A DNA stretch of 64,000 bases from Helicobacter pylori (lineage in GTDB: Bacteria; Campylobacterota; Campylobacteria; Campylobacterales; Helicobacteraceae): the NCBI RefSeq assembly GCF_030062585.1, contig NZ_CP071935.1:1036837-1100836 (forward strand), written 5' to 3'. Made by a program: the position numbers and the translations under genes. Below, in pieces: positions 18,079 through 28,831 of this stretch. How positions within the stretch are numbered: the stretch's first letter is position 1; each line of letters starts with the position of its first letter. Below the pieces are notes generated by a model. It was not told the origin of the DNA and did not search any database. It saw nothing but the letters and a program-made list of their open reading frames with translations.

Positions 18079-18836
18079 GCATGTTTTTTAATGTGGCGAT
18101 ACGCCTCTTGAATGATCGCAAAACGTTTGGCATAAAGAGCCTTTTTTTCTTTGAGATCGCACAAATCAGGGTGGTAGGTTTTAGCCAATTCTAAATAGCG
18201 CTTTTTGACTTCGCTGAAATTTTCATGCTTGATAAACCCTAGCGTTTTATAGCATTCTTTTAATTTGCGCTCAGCCATAGTGGTGTAGCTGTCTTTGCCA
18301 AAGCCATTAGGGTAGATGAAATCTAAGCATGCGTTATGGACGATTCTATTTTCATTGAGCGTTACAATGAGTTCCCAAAAACGCTCTGAATCGCCTCTTA
18401 TATGCAATTCATCTTGGGTTTCTAAAAACACATAGCCGTTGAATTTTTGGCGTAAAAACCGCTTGGCGATAGGGTGCTTGGTGATAAAAAGCGCGTATTC
18501 TGCCCCAAAGGTTAAAACTTTCACTTCTATTTTTTCTAAAAGCGTGTTTTGATTGATGATTTTGATGCGTATGGGCAGGTGGCTTTTTTGTAAAACATCT
18601 TCTAAAGAATGCATGCTAATATCTTTCTCATGCGCGCATTCAAGGGCATGATAGACCCAATTGAGCAAGTAGTTTTTTTTAAAGCATTCCGTGTCGTTTA
18701 AGATGAGTAACGATGAAGAGAGCATGTGGCACTGGCTGAAATGCTTTTTGGCGTAGTGTAAAACTTTTTTCAACAAAGGGTGGCTGTTAGGGAGCGCGAT
18801 TTGCGTGAATTTGGCTAACAATTCAATTTTGGCCAT
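18075..18836 (-). CDS. Protein with C-terminal J-domain
   Basis: The final 60 residues form a J-domain: [20 protein letters not shown] followed by the HPD tripeptide in TYHPDLCD and a helix [10 protein letters not shown]. The first 185 residues are unlike any family I recognise. J-domain proteins recruit Hsp70 (DnaK), so this may be a co-chaperone with a specific client domain. I chose the ATG at 18836 (MAKIELL), preceded by AAGGG; an upstream ATG at 18896 adds 20 basic residues. Recalled as HP1336. Confidence 0.8.
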   Translation of the reverse strand: MAKIELLAKFTQIALPNSHPLLKKVLHYAKKHFSQCHMLSSSLLILNDTECFKKNYLLNWVYHALECAHEKDISMHSLEDVLQKSHLPIRIKIINQNTLLEKIEVKVLTFGAEYALFITKHPIAKRFLRQKFNGYVFLETQDELHIRGDSERFWELIVTLNENRIVHNACLDFIYPNGFGKDSYTTMAERKLKECYKTLGFIKHENFSEVKKRYLELAKTYHPDLCDLKEKKALYAKRFAIIQEAYRHIKKHA

Positions 18837-18960
18837 TGCCCTTATTTCTCCATGCGTTTTGATGCGATTTTTAAAAATCTTTAGGTATTTTAGCATGCCA
18901 ATGGTTAAAAAAAGGTGGTTATGAATGGTTTTTGCGCTAGACTACGAGCCATAACTCATA

Positions 18961-20004
18961 ATGAAAGATACAAAAATGAAAATAGCGGTATTACTCAGTG
19001 GGGGGGTGGATAGCTCTTATAGCGCTTATAGCTTAAAAGAGCAAGGGCATGAATTAGTGGGGATTTATTTAAAACTCCATGCGAGTGAAAAAAAGCATGA
19101 TTTATACATTAAAAACGCTCAAAAAGCGTGCGAGTTTTTAGACATTCCTTTAGAGGTGTTGGATTTTCAAAAGGATTTCAAAAGCGCGGTTTATGATGAA
19201 TTTATCAGCGCTTATGAAGAAGGGCAAACCCCTAACCCATGCGCGTTGTGCAACCCTTTAATGAAGTTTGGGTTAGCTTTGGATCACGCTTTAAAATTAG
19301 GGTGTGAAAAGATCGCTACCGGGCATTATGCGAGAGTTAAAGAAATTGACAAAATAAGTTATATTCAAGAGGCTTTGGATAAAACTAAAGATCAGAGCTA
19401 TTTTTTATACGCTTTAGAGCATGAAGTGATCGCTAAATTGGTGTTCCCTTTAGGGGGTTTGTTAAAAAAAGATATTAAGCCTTTAGCCTTGAATGCGATG
19501 CCTTTTTTAGGCACTTTAGAGACTTATAAGGAATCTCAAGAAATTTGTTTTGTGGAAAAAAGCTACATTGACACTTTAAAAAAGCATGTTGAAGTGGAAA
19601 AAGAGGGCGTGGTGAAGAATTTAAAAGGCGAAATCATTGGCACGCATAAGGGCTATATGCAATACACGATTGGCAAACGCAAAGGCTTTAACATTAAAGG
19701 CGCGTTAGAACCGCATTTTGTGGTGGGGATTGACGCTAAAAAGAACGAGTTGATTGTGGGCAAAAAAGAAGATTTAGCCACGCATTCGCTTAAGGCTAAA
19801 AACAAATCTTTAACGAAAGATTTTAAAAATGGCGAATATTCTATCAAGGCCCGTTACAGGAGCGTGCCTGCTAAAGCGTTTGTGAGTTTAAAAGATGAGG
19901 TGATTGAAGTGGGGTTTAAAGAGCCTTTTTATGGCGTGGCTAAAGGGCAAGCATTGGTCGTTTATAAAGATGACATCTTGCTTGGCGGGGGCGTGATTGT
20001 TTAA
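18961..20004 (+). CDS. mnmA: tRNA-specific 2-thiouridylase MnmA
   Basis: MnmA adds sulfur to the wobble uridine (U34) of Lys, Glu and Gln tRNAs. The 347-aa protein has the PP-loop [11 protein letters not shown] near residue 13, the catalytic cysteine motif NPCALCNP near residue 97, the second cysteine in [10 protein letters not shown] near residue 190, and ATGHYARV. The P-loop is encoded across a seven-G run. A second ATG five codons in (MKIAVLL) may be the true start. Confidence 0.94.
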   Translation: MKDTKMKIAVLLSGGVDSSYSAYSLKEQGHELVGIYLKLHASEKKHDLYIKNAQKACEFLDIPLEVLDFQKDFKSAVYDEFISAYEEGQTPNPCALCNPLMKFGLALDHALKLGCEKIATGHYARVKEIDKISYIQEALDKTKDQSYFLYALEHEVIAKLVFPLGGLLKKDIKPLALNAMPFLGTLETYKESQEICFVEKSYIDTLKKHVEVEKEGVVKNLKGEIIGTHKGYMQYTIGKRKGFNIKGALEPHFVVGIDAKKNELIVGKKEDLATHSLKAKNKSLTKDFKNGEYSIKARYRSVPAKAFVSLKDEVIEVGFKEPFYGVAKGQALVVYKDDILLGGGVIV

Positions 20005-20047
20005 GGCTTTTTGCACTCATAGCCTAGTTGATTGCTTTTTTAAAAAC

Positions 20048-21184
20048 TCACTCTTGCTTAAAATTTTCAAAGCTAGGGAATCCATGCGGATCTAGGCGGA
20101 TATTTTTAATGGAAGCCTTTTTATCGCTCAAATCACCGTTCAAATTGAAGGGTTTTGGCGTTTTGGCATGCTGTTTGGCTAAAAGGGCTAAAACTTGGGC
20201 GTTTAACGCCATGGTTTCATTCAAAAACGCCATTTGCTCACTCAATTCGCTTAGAAATTCTATATTCAAGGTTTTTAAAGTGTGCTCGTAATTGGCTAAG
20301 ATTAGAGCATGCTTTTCTTTGTTGTTTTTAGCGTTTTTTAATTCCTTGTCTCGCTCTATTAAGGCGTTTTGATAGCGTTGGCGCAATTGATTAGCGCATG
20401 ATTTGAGATTTTCTTTGTCGCATAAAAAGCGCGATTTTAAAGTTTCTAGGCGTTTTTCTAGAGGTAAAAAGGTTTTTAGGGCGTCTTCTTTAGCTTGGAT
20501 TTGGCTTTGAAGCTTGTTTTTAAATTTTTTCAAACGCATGGCTTTATAGGCTTGAAAATCATGGTTTTTAAGAGCGTTGTATTCTAGGGTTTTGTTATGG
20601 GATTGTTGATCCTGTATTTCATTTTCTAAAACCTGATCGCATAAGGCGTTTAAAGCGCTCATCAAATCCAATCGTGAGAGCAATTGGGCGAGTTTAGGCT
20701 CTTTGAGCAAGAAAAGGGCGTTGTTTTTTTCTTGTACTTCTAAAGCGTTTGACGCCCCTTCTAAATTCTTAACGCCGCTCAAATAAGGGCAATGTTCTTG
20801 CAAAAAAAGCGTTTGAGATTCTTTGATTAAGCGTTCATGCTCCATGTTCTCTTTTAAGCGTTTTTCTAAAGCTTGTAATTTTTCTAATTCCAAAGCGCTT
20901 TGCTTCAATAACGCATCCGTGTCCATAAGGCGGATCTGGCTAGCGTTAAAAAAACGTCTCTGGCTAGTTAGGGTGCTGTTAGCCTTTTTGATTTCTTTAA
21001 GCTGATCTTGGTTATTGGAAAGCACGTTTTGATAGATTCTTAAACTTTCATTGAGTTTATAGAGCATGTCAGAAAGCTGTTCGTTAGAGCGCGAAAGTTT
21101 GGCGTTAGTTTGAGAATCAAAAGTCATCATTATCTGTGCGTTTGAAAAGGTTAGAAAAAATAAGAAGAAGCAAAAAAATCTCAT
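20048..21184 (-). CDS. Secreted coiled-coil protein of unknown function
   Basis: This 378-aa protein has a signal peptide of about 16 residues (FFLTFSNA-QIM). The rest is strongly helical and charged, with heptad-like stretches around residues 25-130 and 200-300, indicating coiled coils. Four cysteines lie in the middle and C-terminal half (HCPYL, LCDQV, LCDKENLKSCANQL). The outline is loosely like VirB5/TrbJ secretion proteins, but I see no motif that proves it. Recalled as HP1334. Confidence 0.7.
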   Translation of the reverse strand: MRFFCFFLFFLTFSNAQIMMTFDSQTNAKLSRSNEQLSDMLYKLNESLRIYQNVLSNNQDQLKEIKKANSTLTSQRRFFNASQIRLMDTDALLKQSALELEKLQALEKRLKENMEHERLIKESQTLFLQEHCPYLSGVKNLEGASNALEVQEKNNALFLLKEPKLAQLLSRLDLMSALNALCDQVLENEIQDQQSHNKTLEYNALKNHDFQAYKAMRLKKFKNKLQSQIQAKEDALKTFLPLEKRLETLKSRFLCDKENLKSCANQLRQRYQNALIERDKELKNAKNNKEKHALILANYEHTLKTLNIEFLSELSEQMAFLNETMALNAQVLALLAKQHAKTPKPFNLNGDLSDKKASIKNIRLDPHGFPSFENFKQE

Positions 21185-21308
21185 AAGGTTATCTTTATTA
21201 CTATAGTTTCATCGTGTTATTTTATCTAAGTTTTGGCATGCGCTAAAACACGCAAAATTATCGCTTTTAAGATAAAATAAGCGTTTTGATGCCATTTTTG
21301 GAGCGATC

Positions 21309-22418
21309 GTGGAATTGAGTTATTATGAAATTTTAGAAGTGGAAAAACACAGCAACCAAGAGACCATTAAAAAGTCTTACAGAAAGCTGGCTTTAAAATA
21401 CCACCCGGACCGAAACGCCGGCGATAAAGAAGCCGAAGAAAAGTTCAAACTCATCAATGAAGCCTATGGGGTGCTAGGCGATGAAAAGAAGCGGGCCTTA
21501 TACGACAGGTATGGTAAAAAAGGCTTAAACCAAGCCGGCACGAGCCAGAGCGATTTTTCTGATTTTTTTGAAGATTTAGGCTCGTTTTTTGAAGACGCTT
21601 TTGGGTTTGGCGCTAGGGGAGGTAAAAGGCAAAAAAGCTCTATCGCACCGGATTATTTGCAAACCATTGAATTGAGTTTTAAAGAGGCGGTTTTTGGCTG
21701 TAAAAAAACCATTAAAGCCCAATACCAAAGTGTCTGTGAAAGTTGCGATGGCACGGGCGCTAAAGACAAAGCCCTAGAGACTTGCAAGCAATGCAATGGG
21801 CAGGGGCAGGTGTTCATGCGTCAAGGTTTTATGAGTTTTGCGCAAACTTGTGGGGCGTGTCAAGGCAAGGGCAAGATCATTAAAACCCCATGCCAAGCGT
21901 GTAAGGGTAAAACCTACATTCTTAAAGATGAAGAAATTGATGCGATAATCCCTGAGGGCATTGATGATCAAAACCGCATGGTGCTTAAAAATAAGGGCAA
22001 TGAATACGAGAAGGGGAAAAGAGGGGATTTGTATTTAGAAGCGCGAGTCAAAGAAGATGAGCATTTCAAGCGCGAAGGCTGTGATTTGTTCATTGAAGCG
22101 CCGGTGTTTTTCACCACTATCGCTTTAGGGCATACGATTAAAGTGCCATCTTTAAGAGGAGGCGAATTGGAATTAAAAATCCCTAGAAACGCCAAAGACA
22201 GGCAAACTTTTGCGTTTAGAAACGAGGGCGTGAAGCACCCCGAAAGCTCTTATAGGGGGAGTTTGATCGTGGTGTTGCAAGTGATTTATCCAAAAAGTTT
22301 GAATAAAGAGCAGCAAGGGTTATTGGAAAAATTGCATGCGAGTTTTGGCTATGAGGGCGAACCGCATAAAAGCGTTTTAGAAACTTGCGTTTCTAAAATT
22401 AAAGACTGGTTTAAATAA
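21309..22418 (+). CDS. dnaJ: Chaperone protein DnaJ
   Basis: DnaJ delivers substrates to DnaK and stimulates its ATPase. The 369-aa protein begins at a GTG with GGAG 8 bases upstream. The J-domain contains HPD (YHPDRN, residues about 33-38). Next are a G/F-rich stretch and four zinc repeats: [24 protein letters not shown] and CQACKGKT, the last lacking the final glycine. The C-terminal substrate-binding domain follows. A GATAAAAT -10 candidate lies upstream. Confidence 0.97.
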   Translation: MELSYYEILEVEKHSNQETIKKSYRKLALKYHPDRNAGDKEAEEKFKLINEAYGVLGDEKKRALYDRYGKKGLNQAGTSQSDFSDFFEDLGSFFEDAFGFGARGGKRQKSSIAPDYLQTIELSFKEAVFGCKKTIKAQYQSVCESCDGTGAKDKALETCKQCNGQGQVFMRQGFMSFAQTCGACQGKGKIIKTPCQACKGKTYILKDEEIDAIIPEGIDDQNRMVLKNKGNEYEKGKRGDLYLEARVKEDEHFKREGCDLFIEAPVFFTTIALGHTIKVPSLRGGELELKIPRNAKDRQTFAFRNEGVKHPESSYRGSLIVVLQVIYPKSLNKEQQGLLEKLHASFGYEGEPHKSVLETCVSKIKDWFK

Positions 22419-22428
22419 AAGGTTGTTG

Positions 22429-23115
22429 ATGCATGATTTTCTAAAAGCCTTCAAAGACGCTTTCCCTCATACCATTTCTATCTTTTTAGGGTATTTGCTT
22501 ATGGGAATGACTTTTGGAATGCTTTTAGTCCAGCATGGCTATGATTATAAAGTGGCCCTGTTCATGTCGTTATTCATCTATGCTGGGGCGGTGCAGTTTG
22601 TAGCGATCACGCTTTTAAGCGCGCAAGCGAGCTTGATGAATGTCGTTATTGTGAGCTTGTTGGTGAATGCGAGACAGACTTGTTATGCGCTTTCTATGCT
22701 AGACAGATTTAAAAACACTAAATGGCGTTTGCCCTATTTAGCGCATGCACTCACGGATGAAACCTTTGCTCTATTGAATTTATACGCTCCTAAAGAGGGG
22801 GTTAGTGAAAAAGACTTTATTTTTAGCATTTCCTTACTCAACCACTCTTATTGGATTTTTGGCTCGTTGGTGGGTTCGTTAGTGGGAACGCATTTTTCTT
22901 TTGACACTCAAGGCATGGAATTTGTGATGACAGCGATTTTTATCGTGCTGTTTATGGAGCAATACAAACGAAACGCAAACCACAAAAACGCATGGCTTGG
23001 GATTTTTATTGCAGTTGTTTGTTTAGCGCTCTTTGGGACTGAATACTTTTTGCTCATCGCTTTAGTTTTAATGGTGCTTGCTCTTATTTTGTTTAGAAAG
23101 CAGTTAGAATGTTAA
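22429..23115 (+). CDS. azlC: AzlC-family branched-chain amino acid exporter subunit
   Basis: AzlC and AzlD form a two-subunit exporter for branched-chain amino acids or related compounds. The 228-aa hydrophobic protein has about five membrane segments. The FPHTISIFLGYLLMGMTFGM region, QFVAITLL and the NARQTCYALSML motif match the family. I start at the ATG at 22429; earlier TTG codons are weaker. It overlaps azlD by seven bases. Confidence 0.9.
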   Translation: MHDFLKAFKDAFPHTISIFLGYLLMGMTFGMLLVQHGYDYKVALFMSLFIYAGAVQFVAITLLSAQASLMNVVIVSLLVNARQTCYALSMLDRFKNTKWRLPYLAHALTDETFALLNLYAPKEGVSEKDFIFSISLLNHSYWIFGSLVGSLVGTHFSFDTQGMEFVMTAIFIVLFMEQYKRNANHKNAWLGIFIAVVCLALFGTEYFLLIALVLMVLALILFRKQLEC

Positions 23116-23456
23116 TGCATTCTATACTCATTATTTTATTCATCATATTAACGACTTATTTCACGCGCATCTGGCCTTTTATGGTGTTTAACGCTAAAAA
23201 CCCGCCCAACGACTTTGTGCGTTATTTGGGCAGGGCTTTATCATGTTCAGTGATAGGCATGCTCGTGGTTTATTGTTTTAAAGACATTCAAATTTTAAAA
23301 CCCCCTTATGGGATCAATGAAATCATCGCTTTTTTATCCGTTATCCTTTTGCACCGCATTTTTAAGGTGTTTGTTTTAAGCATCACGCTCCCTACCATTC
23401 TTTATATGGTTTTAGTCCAAAGCCATGCGTTAGAAAAGGCTTTTTTTAATCCCTAA
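23109..23456 (+). CDS. azlD: AzlD-family transporter small subunit
   Basis: This 115-aa protein has four predicted membrane helices and the family's early TRIWPF motif. It is the small partner of AzlC and starts inside the azlC 3' end. It ends convergently with czcA, overlapping by four bases. Confidence 0.88.
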   Translation: MLMHSILIILFIILTTYFTRIWPFMVFNAKNPPNDFVRYLGRALSCSVIGMLVVYCFKDIQILKPPYGINEIIAFLSVILLHRIFKVFVLSITLPTILYMVLVQSHALEKAFFNP

Positions 23457-26400
23457 AATGATGTTTGATTGCTTTTAACCCTAGCGTTTTTGATCACAAA
23501 ATACGCCGTAGGGATAATAAAAAGCGTTAAAACAACGCTGCTTATCATGCCCCCTAGCATGGGTGCGGCAATGGATTTCATGATTTCACTTCCTGTGCCA
23601 TGGCTATACATGATAGGAATGAGTGAAGCTAAAATGCTAAAAAAGGTCATCAGCTTGGGCCTTACCCTAAGCACCGCCCCATGCATGATAGCTTCTTTTA
23701 AAGCGGCGCTGTTTTGCTCTTTTAAGGGGGTTTTGATGAATTTTTGAAACGCATCCTCTAAATAAATAATCATCACAATAGCCGTTTCGCTCGCTACCCC
23801 TAAAAGGGCCAAAAAGCCCACTAGCGCCGCCACGCTCATGTTAAAGCCCATGAGATTCATAAAAATTAACCCCCCCAAAAACGCAAAAGGCAGAGTGAAA
23901 AAGCATAGTAAGGAATTGGTGAGATTCTTTAAAGCAAAGACAATTAAAATAAAAATGATAAACACGCTCACCGGCACGATGTATTGTAAGGTTTTAAACG
24001 CTTCTTCTAAATACTGGCTTTCGCCGCTAAATTCATAATAATACCCGTTAGGCAATTGGATTTTTTCTAGCGCTTTTATCGCTAGTTGCCTGTAAGTATC
24101 AGAGCTGATACCATTTTGCGGCACAATATAAATAAAATTCACGTTCAAGCCCTTTTCGCTTTTTAGCACCGCCGGCGAATTGTCGTAATACACATGGGCT
24201 AATTCCCTTAAGGGCATGTAATTGTAAGCGGTTTTAATATAGAGGTTTTTTAATTTTTCAATGGTATCTCTATCGGTGTCTTCTAAGCGTAAAGAAACAG
24301 GGTAACTTTCTACGCCTTTAATCATGGTCGTGAGCGTGGCTCCGCCCAGAGCGAATTTAATCGTGTCCAATACGGCGTTTTTATTGATGCCATAACGAGC
24401 CAGATTTTCATCGTTCAAATCCAGCGTGATGTAGTAACCATTATTAGATCGCTCGGCAAAGACGGATAAACTCTCTTTTAGGGTTTTGAGCTGTTGCTCC
24501 ATAAGGATCGCTAATTCTTGTAATTTGTCCGTGTCATTACCATAGAGCTTGATGCCTAGGGGCGTTCTAATACCGGTTAAGAGCATGTCCGTTCTGCCAC
24601 GAATGGGGTAAGTCCATGAATTAGTCAAGCCTTTTAATTGCAGGGTTTTTTCTAATTTGTCCCTAACTTCTTTATAACTGAGCTTTTCTTTCCATTCGTT
24701 TTGTGGCTTTAATTCAATGTAGGTTTCTATCATTCCTAAACCGGCGGCATCGGTGCTGGTGTTAGCGCGCCCCACTTTACCAAAAACCTGTTTGACAAAA
24801 TCCAATCGCTTGATAGCGGCATTACTTTTTTTCAAGTATTCTAAAGCGGTATCAATGCCCACGCCATTGATGGTTACAGGCATATACATGATTACCCCTT
24901 CATTGATTTGGGGGATAAATTCCCAGTTGAGTTTTTTATACGCTAGATACAAGCCCCCTAAACCTAAGACGCTCGCTATCAAAAAAGCGTATCTGAACTT
25001 AAGCACAATATTCAAACTCACGCCATAAATTTTCATGAAAAAAGCGTTAATGGGGTTTTTAGACTCTTCTAAAATCCGCCCTTTAATGAGCCATACCATT
25101 AAAATAGGGACTATCGTAATAGAAAGCATTGCTCCCACTAGCATGGCAAAGGTTTTGGTGTAAGCTAAAGGGGCAAAAAGCTTTTCTTCTTGACCGGTGA
25201 GCGCAAAAATTGGCAAGAAAGAAACCACGATGATCATTAAAGCAAAAAATATCGCACCCCCCACATGCTTAACCCCTTGCATGATGGCATTAACCCTTTG
25301 AGCGTTGTCTTTCGTATCAATGCGTTGCAAATGCTTGTGAGCGTTCTCCACCATCACAATCGCCGCATCCACCATCGCCCCTATAGCGATCGCAATGCCC
25401 CCTAAACTCATAATACTCGCTTCAATGTTGAAATAACGCATGAGCAAGAAACTGATGCACACGCTTAAAGGCAGAGTGATAATCACCACTAAAGCGCTCC
25501 TGAAATGCAGTAAAAAAATCGCAATAATGACTAGCACAATGACGCTTTCTTCTATGAGCGTGTGGATCAAATTGTCAATGCCTTTTTCAATCAATTCGCT
25601 CCTGTCATACACGCTGGTGATTTTCACATCAGGATTACTCGCTTGTAGGGTGGCGATTTTTTCTTTAATGGCTTTAAGCACCTTATAAGTGTCAGCGTGA
25701 TAGCGCACCATCACAATCCCCCCCACCACTTCCTTATCGCCATTGAGATTGGCCACTCCTCTGCGTGGTTTTGGCGCTAGCCTCACGCTGGCTATATCTT
25801 TAATCTTTAAAGGGATAGCCCCTTCTTTTTTAACCACAATTTCTTCTAAATCCTTCAAAGATTGGATATAGCCATGCGATCTTATAATTTTTTCAAACCC
25901 GTTTTCTAAAATAACCCCCCCACCGGTATCGTTATTGGAATTTTTAATCGCGTTAGCGACTTGCTCCAAACTCAAGTTATAGCGGATCAGAGAATTGTTT
26001 TGAAGCGTTACTTCATAATCCTTCACAAAGCCCCCCACGCTTGCGACCTCACTCACCCCATCAACCCCTAAAAGCGCATAGCGGTAATAAAAATCTTGCA
26101 AGACTTTCAAATCGCTTAAATTCTTGCTGCCGCTAGATAGAGCGTATTGATACGCCCAGCCAATAGAAGTGGAATCGCTCCCTATTTCCACTTTAGCGTC
26201 CTTAGGGAGGTTACTCACTCGGTTTAATTGCTCTAAAACCCTATCCCTAGCCCAATACAAATTGACGCCGTCTTTAAAAATGATGTAAATCAGAGCGCTT
26301 TCATAGCTAGAAATCCCCCTAACCGTGTCAATGTTAGCGATGCTCATGAAAGTAGAAACTAGCGGGTAAGTAACCTGCTCTTGCACGATTTTAGGGCTTT

Positions 26401-26566
26401 GATTGGGGTAAGTGATTTGCACGACCACTTGAGCGGGGCTTAAATCTGGCAAAGCGTCTAAACGGACGCTTTTTATCGCCCACAAAGAGGCTAAAAAAAT
26501 GAGTAGAGTGACTAAAGTGGTAAGGAGTTTGTTTTTAACGCTTAAATCAATGATTTTTTCTATCAT
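23453..26566 (-). CDS. czcA: CzcA-type heavy-metal RND efflux pump
   Basis: This 1037-aa inner-membrane pump exports metal ions across the envelope using proton flow. It has the duplicated RND architecture: one helix, a large periplasmic loop, six helices, then the same again. The TM4 motif of metal RND pumps is present (AIGAMVDAAIVMVENAHKHL near residue 400), with the proton-relay aspartate. With CzcB and CrdB it completes a tripartite export system; this crdAB-czcBA cluster is reported for copper resistance under CrdRS control. It directly follows czcB with no gap. Confidence 0.95.
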   Translation of the reverse strand: MIEKIIDLSVKNKLLTTLVTLLIFLASLWAIKSVRLDALPDLSPAQVVVQITYPNQSPKIVQEQVTYPLVSTFMSIANIDTVRGISSYESALIYIIFKDGVNLYWARDRVLEQLNRVSNLPKDAKVEIGSDSTSIGWAYQYALSSGSKNLSDLKVLQDFYYRYALLGVDGVSEVASVGGFVKDYEVTLQNNSLIRYNLSLEQVANAIKNSNNDTGGGVILENGFEKIIRSHGYIQSLKDLEEIVVKKEGAIPLKIKDIASVRLAPKPRRGVANLNGDKEVVGGIVMVRYHADTYKVLKAIKEKIATLQASNPDVKITSVYDRSELIEKGIDNLIHTLIEESVIVLVIIAIFLLHFRSALVVIITLPLSVCISFLLMRYFNIEASIMSLGGIAIAIGAMVDAAIVMVENAHKHLQRIDTKDNAQRVNAIMQGVKHVGGAIFFALMIIVVSFLPIFALTGQEEKLFAPLAYTKTFAMLVGAMLSITIVPILMVWLIKGRILEESKNPINAFFMKIYGVSLNIVLKFRYAFLIASVLGLGGLYLAYKKLNWEFIPQINEGVIMYMPVTINGVGIDTALEYLKKSNAAIKRLDFVKQVFGKVGRANTSTDAAGLGMIETYIELKPQNEWKEKLSYKEVRDKLEKTLQLKGLTNSWTYPIRGRTDMLLTGIRTPLGIKLYGNDTDKLQELAILMEQQLKTLKESLSVFAERSNNGYYITLDLNDENLARYGINKNAVLDTIKFALGGATLTTMIKGVESYPVSLRLEDTDRDTIEKLKNLYIKTAYNYMPLRELAHVYYDNSPAVLKSEKGLNVNFIYIVPQNGISSDTYRQLAIKALEKIQLPNGYYYEFSGESQYLEEAFKTLQYIVPVSVFIIFILIVFALKNLTNSLLCFFTLPFAFLGGLIFMNLMGFNMSVAALVGFLALLGVASETAIVMIIYLEDAFQKFIKTPLKEQNSAALKEAIMHGAVLRVRPKLMTFFSILASLIPIMYSHGTGSEIMKSIAAPMLGGMISSVVLTLFIIPTAYFVIKNARVKSNQTSF

Positions 26567-27592
26567 TCAATAATCCCCATTGTTTTGAGCGTCAGCGTCT
26601 AGCACGAATAAAGCGTTATTAGCGACTTCTTCACCCGCTTCTAAACCCTCTAAAATTTCATAACTCCCATCGCTCAAGCGGACGGCTTTAATTTCTAACG
26701 GGCTTAAGCCAAAATCGTCTTTTTTAAACACGATAGCTTTCCCCCCCTTAATCAAAACCGCTTCTTTAGGCAAGATCTTCATTTTTTGTGGTTTTTGAAA
26801 GATTTCTACTTGAGCGAACATGTTAGGGTAATAAAGCTGTTTAACGTTAGGCACATTGAAGCGCGCTTCTAGCATTTTATCTTGCGCATTTATGATGGGG
26901 TTGATGTTTTCAAGCGTGATTTCTTGCTTTCCCTTAATCCCTTCTACGAACAAAATCGCTTTATGCGTGTTTTTTAAAAACTCTAAATCCTCTTGATTGA
27001 CTTTAACAAGCGCCCACAATTGGCTTAAATCTATGATCTGAAACAGCTCTTGCCCTTTTTTAATGAAACTCCCCTCATTGAGATTCGGGCTTTTTTTAAA
27101 AATAACACCGTTGAAACGAGAGTAAATAGTGATTTCATTTTGGACTTTATGGCTGCTGATGATTTTTTCAATGCTAAAGTTTTCTAGCCCCAATAGTTTT
27201 AATTTTTCTTTAATCGCTCCCACTTGCTGGTTGAATTTCAATGACGATAGCAATTCGCTTTGAACGCCCGCTAATTCAGGGGAATACACGCTCAATAACC
27301 TGTCGCCCTTTTTAATGGGGGTATAGGTTTTATTCGCATAAAGCTTTTCCACATAGCCATCAAAACGCAGGGTTTGAGAAAAAATCAGCGCTTCATTAGG
27401 CTCTAAAATCGCGTAATAGCGCCGGCTTTGGGCGAATTCTTTTTCTATGACCTTAGTGGTGGAAATATTAAAACGGGTTTGGCTTTTAGCTTCTTTAGTT
27501 TTTTTAGTCTCTTGAGTTTCTTTAATTTCTTGAGCGTTAGCGCATGAGAGGCTAAAAAATAAGGTCAGGGCTAACAATAAAAGCCGTTTCAT
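26567..27592 (-). CDS. czcB: Metal efflux membrane-fusion (adaptor) protein CzcB
   Basis: The 341-aa periplasmic adaptor links the RND pump to the outer membrane channel. It has a signal peptide (SLSCANA-QEI), a lipoyl/barrel-sandwich half (FDGYVEKLYA; then YSRFNGVIFKKS), a central helical hairpin, and a beta-barrel domain (LWALVKVNQEDLEFL). It overlaps crdB by four bases and is followed immediately by czcA. Confidence 0.93.
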   Translation of the reverse strand: MKRLLLLALTLFFSLSCANAQEIKETQETKKTKEAKSQTRFNISTTKVIEKEFAQSRRYYAILEPNEALIFSQTLRFDGYVEKLYANKTYTPIKKGDRLLSVYSPELAGVQSELLSSLKFNQQVGAIKEKLKLLGLENFSIEKIISSHKVQNEITIYSRFNGVIFKKSPNLNEGSFIKKGQELFQIIDLSQLWALVKVNQEDLEFLKNTHKAILFVEGIKGKQEITLENINPIINAQDKMLEARFNVPNVKQLYYPNMFAQVEIFQKPQKMKILPKEAVLIKGGKAIVFKKDDFGLSPLEIKAVRLSDGSYEILEGLEAGEEVANNALFVLDADAQNNGDY

Positions 27593-28827
27593 TCTAATCC
27601 TTTGAGGTTTTGTAAGGACAAATAAGCGCTATTGAGAGCGCTCAAGGTTTCAAGCTGGGTGATTTGGATAGTGATTTTGTCATTAAAAGCGTTGTAATAA
27701 GCGTTGTAATCGCCATTAGATTTCAAATCAAGCGCATAAATTTGCGCGATTTTTTCATTCTGTTTGATGATTTTATTGATCGATTCTAGGTTTTTTTGCA
27801 AGGTTTCTAATTTTTTAAGGAGTTTTAGGGCCAGGTGGTGCGTTTTGTTTTTGGTGTTTTCCACTTCGCTTTTAAACACCAGGCTTTCTTTTTTCTTTTG
27901 CTCCACTAATTTAGCCTGCTTGCCATAAATGGGCAAAGGGATAGACAAAGCGACGCTAAACATGTCGTAGTTGTAGTATTGTTTGGAGCGGAAATAATAC
28001 ACCCCGGTAACATTCACGTCTTCTAAAAAGCTTTTTTTAGCCAAAGTGATGTCTTTTTGCGCTTTTTCTTCATCAAGCCTAGCGATCGCAATATCGTAAT
28101 TAGTGGCGCTGATGTTATATAGCTCTTGCTCCTTATTGAATTCAAAATTTTTAGGGGCAATGCTTAAAATCTCATCTTCTTTAAAAGTCAATTCACCCAT
28201 GGAATAATGGCTGCTAGACAAGGCTTCTTCTAAATTGTTTTTTTTGATTTCTAATTGCGATTTTAAAATTTCTAGCTTGGCGATCGCTATTAAATCGGGT
28301 GAACTAGAATGGTTGGCTTGATAAAGGGTGTTTTCTAAATTTTTAATCGCTGTGTTTAAAAGCTCTATTTCTTGTTGGTTTTTATAATTTTCAATGCCAT
28401 TTATCATTAAATTAATCGCTAATTGCTGCTTGGTTTTTTTAAGCTCTAATATCTTTTTTTGTTTTTCTAAGTTGATCATTTGAGATTGCGTGAGTCTTTT
28501 ACCATTTAAATCCACTTTTTGAGACAAACCCAAGCTCATGTTTTGCATTAAGGTGCTATCCAGCCTGAAAAAATCGCTCACGTTAGCGTTGTTGTAGCCT
28601 AAATACAAAATGGGGTTATCCCATTTGCTAACGACTTTTTCTTGAGAACTTAAAGCGTCAATTTGCTCCTGTAAGGCTTGTATTTTTTGATTTTTAGAAA
28701 GGTATTTAGCCACAAAAGTTTGGATCTCTAAATCTTTAGCCAAACCCAAACTAAAAAGCAGTAACAAGGCTGTTAAAAGGCGTATTGAAACACCCCTTTT
28801 ATCAAACGCGCTTATAAAAAATAGCAT
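27589..28827 (-). CDS. crdB: Outer membrane efflux protein CrdB (TolC/CzcC-like)
   Basis: CrdB is the outer membrane channel of the copper efflux complex. The 412-aa protein has an N-terminal signal segment (SLGLAKDL) and long helical repeats typical of TolC-family trimers, with paired motifs such as LGLSQKVDLNGKR and VALSIPLPIYGKQ at equivalent places in the two halves. The second gene of crdA-crdB-czcB-czcA, starting 4 bp after crdA. Confidence 0.92.
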   Translation of the reverse strand: MLFFISAFDKRGVSIRLLTALLLLFSLGLAKDLEIQTFVAKYLSKNQKIQALQEQIDALSSQEKVVSKWDNPILYLGYNNANVSDFFRLDSTLMQNMSLGLSQKVDLNGKRLTQSQMINLEKQKKILELKKTKQQLAINLMINGIENYKNQQEIELLNTAIKNLENTLYQANHSSSPDLIAIAKLEILKSQLEIKKNNLEEALSSSHYSMGELTFKEDEILSIAPKNFEFNKEQELYNISATNYDIAIARLDEEKAQKDITLAKKSFLEDVNVTGVYYFRSKQYYNYDMFSVALSIPLPIYGKQAKLVEQKKKESLVFKSEVENTKNKTHHLALKLLKKLETLQKNLESINKIIKQNEKIAQIYALDLKSNGDYNAYYNAFNDKITIQITQLETLSALNSAYLSLQNLKGLE

Positions 28828-28831
28828 GCGC

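Noticed and set aside
18999..19006. Poly-G tract as a phase-variation switch in mnmA
   Set aside because: Seven G fall in the codons of the conserved SGGVDSS loop of an important tRNA-modifying enzyme; the tract is short and fixed by protein sequence.
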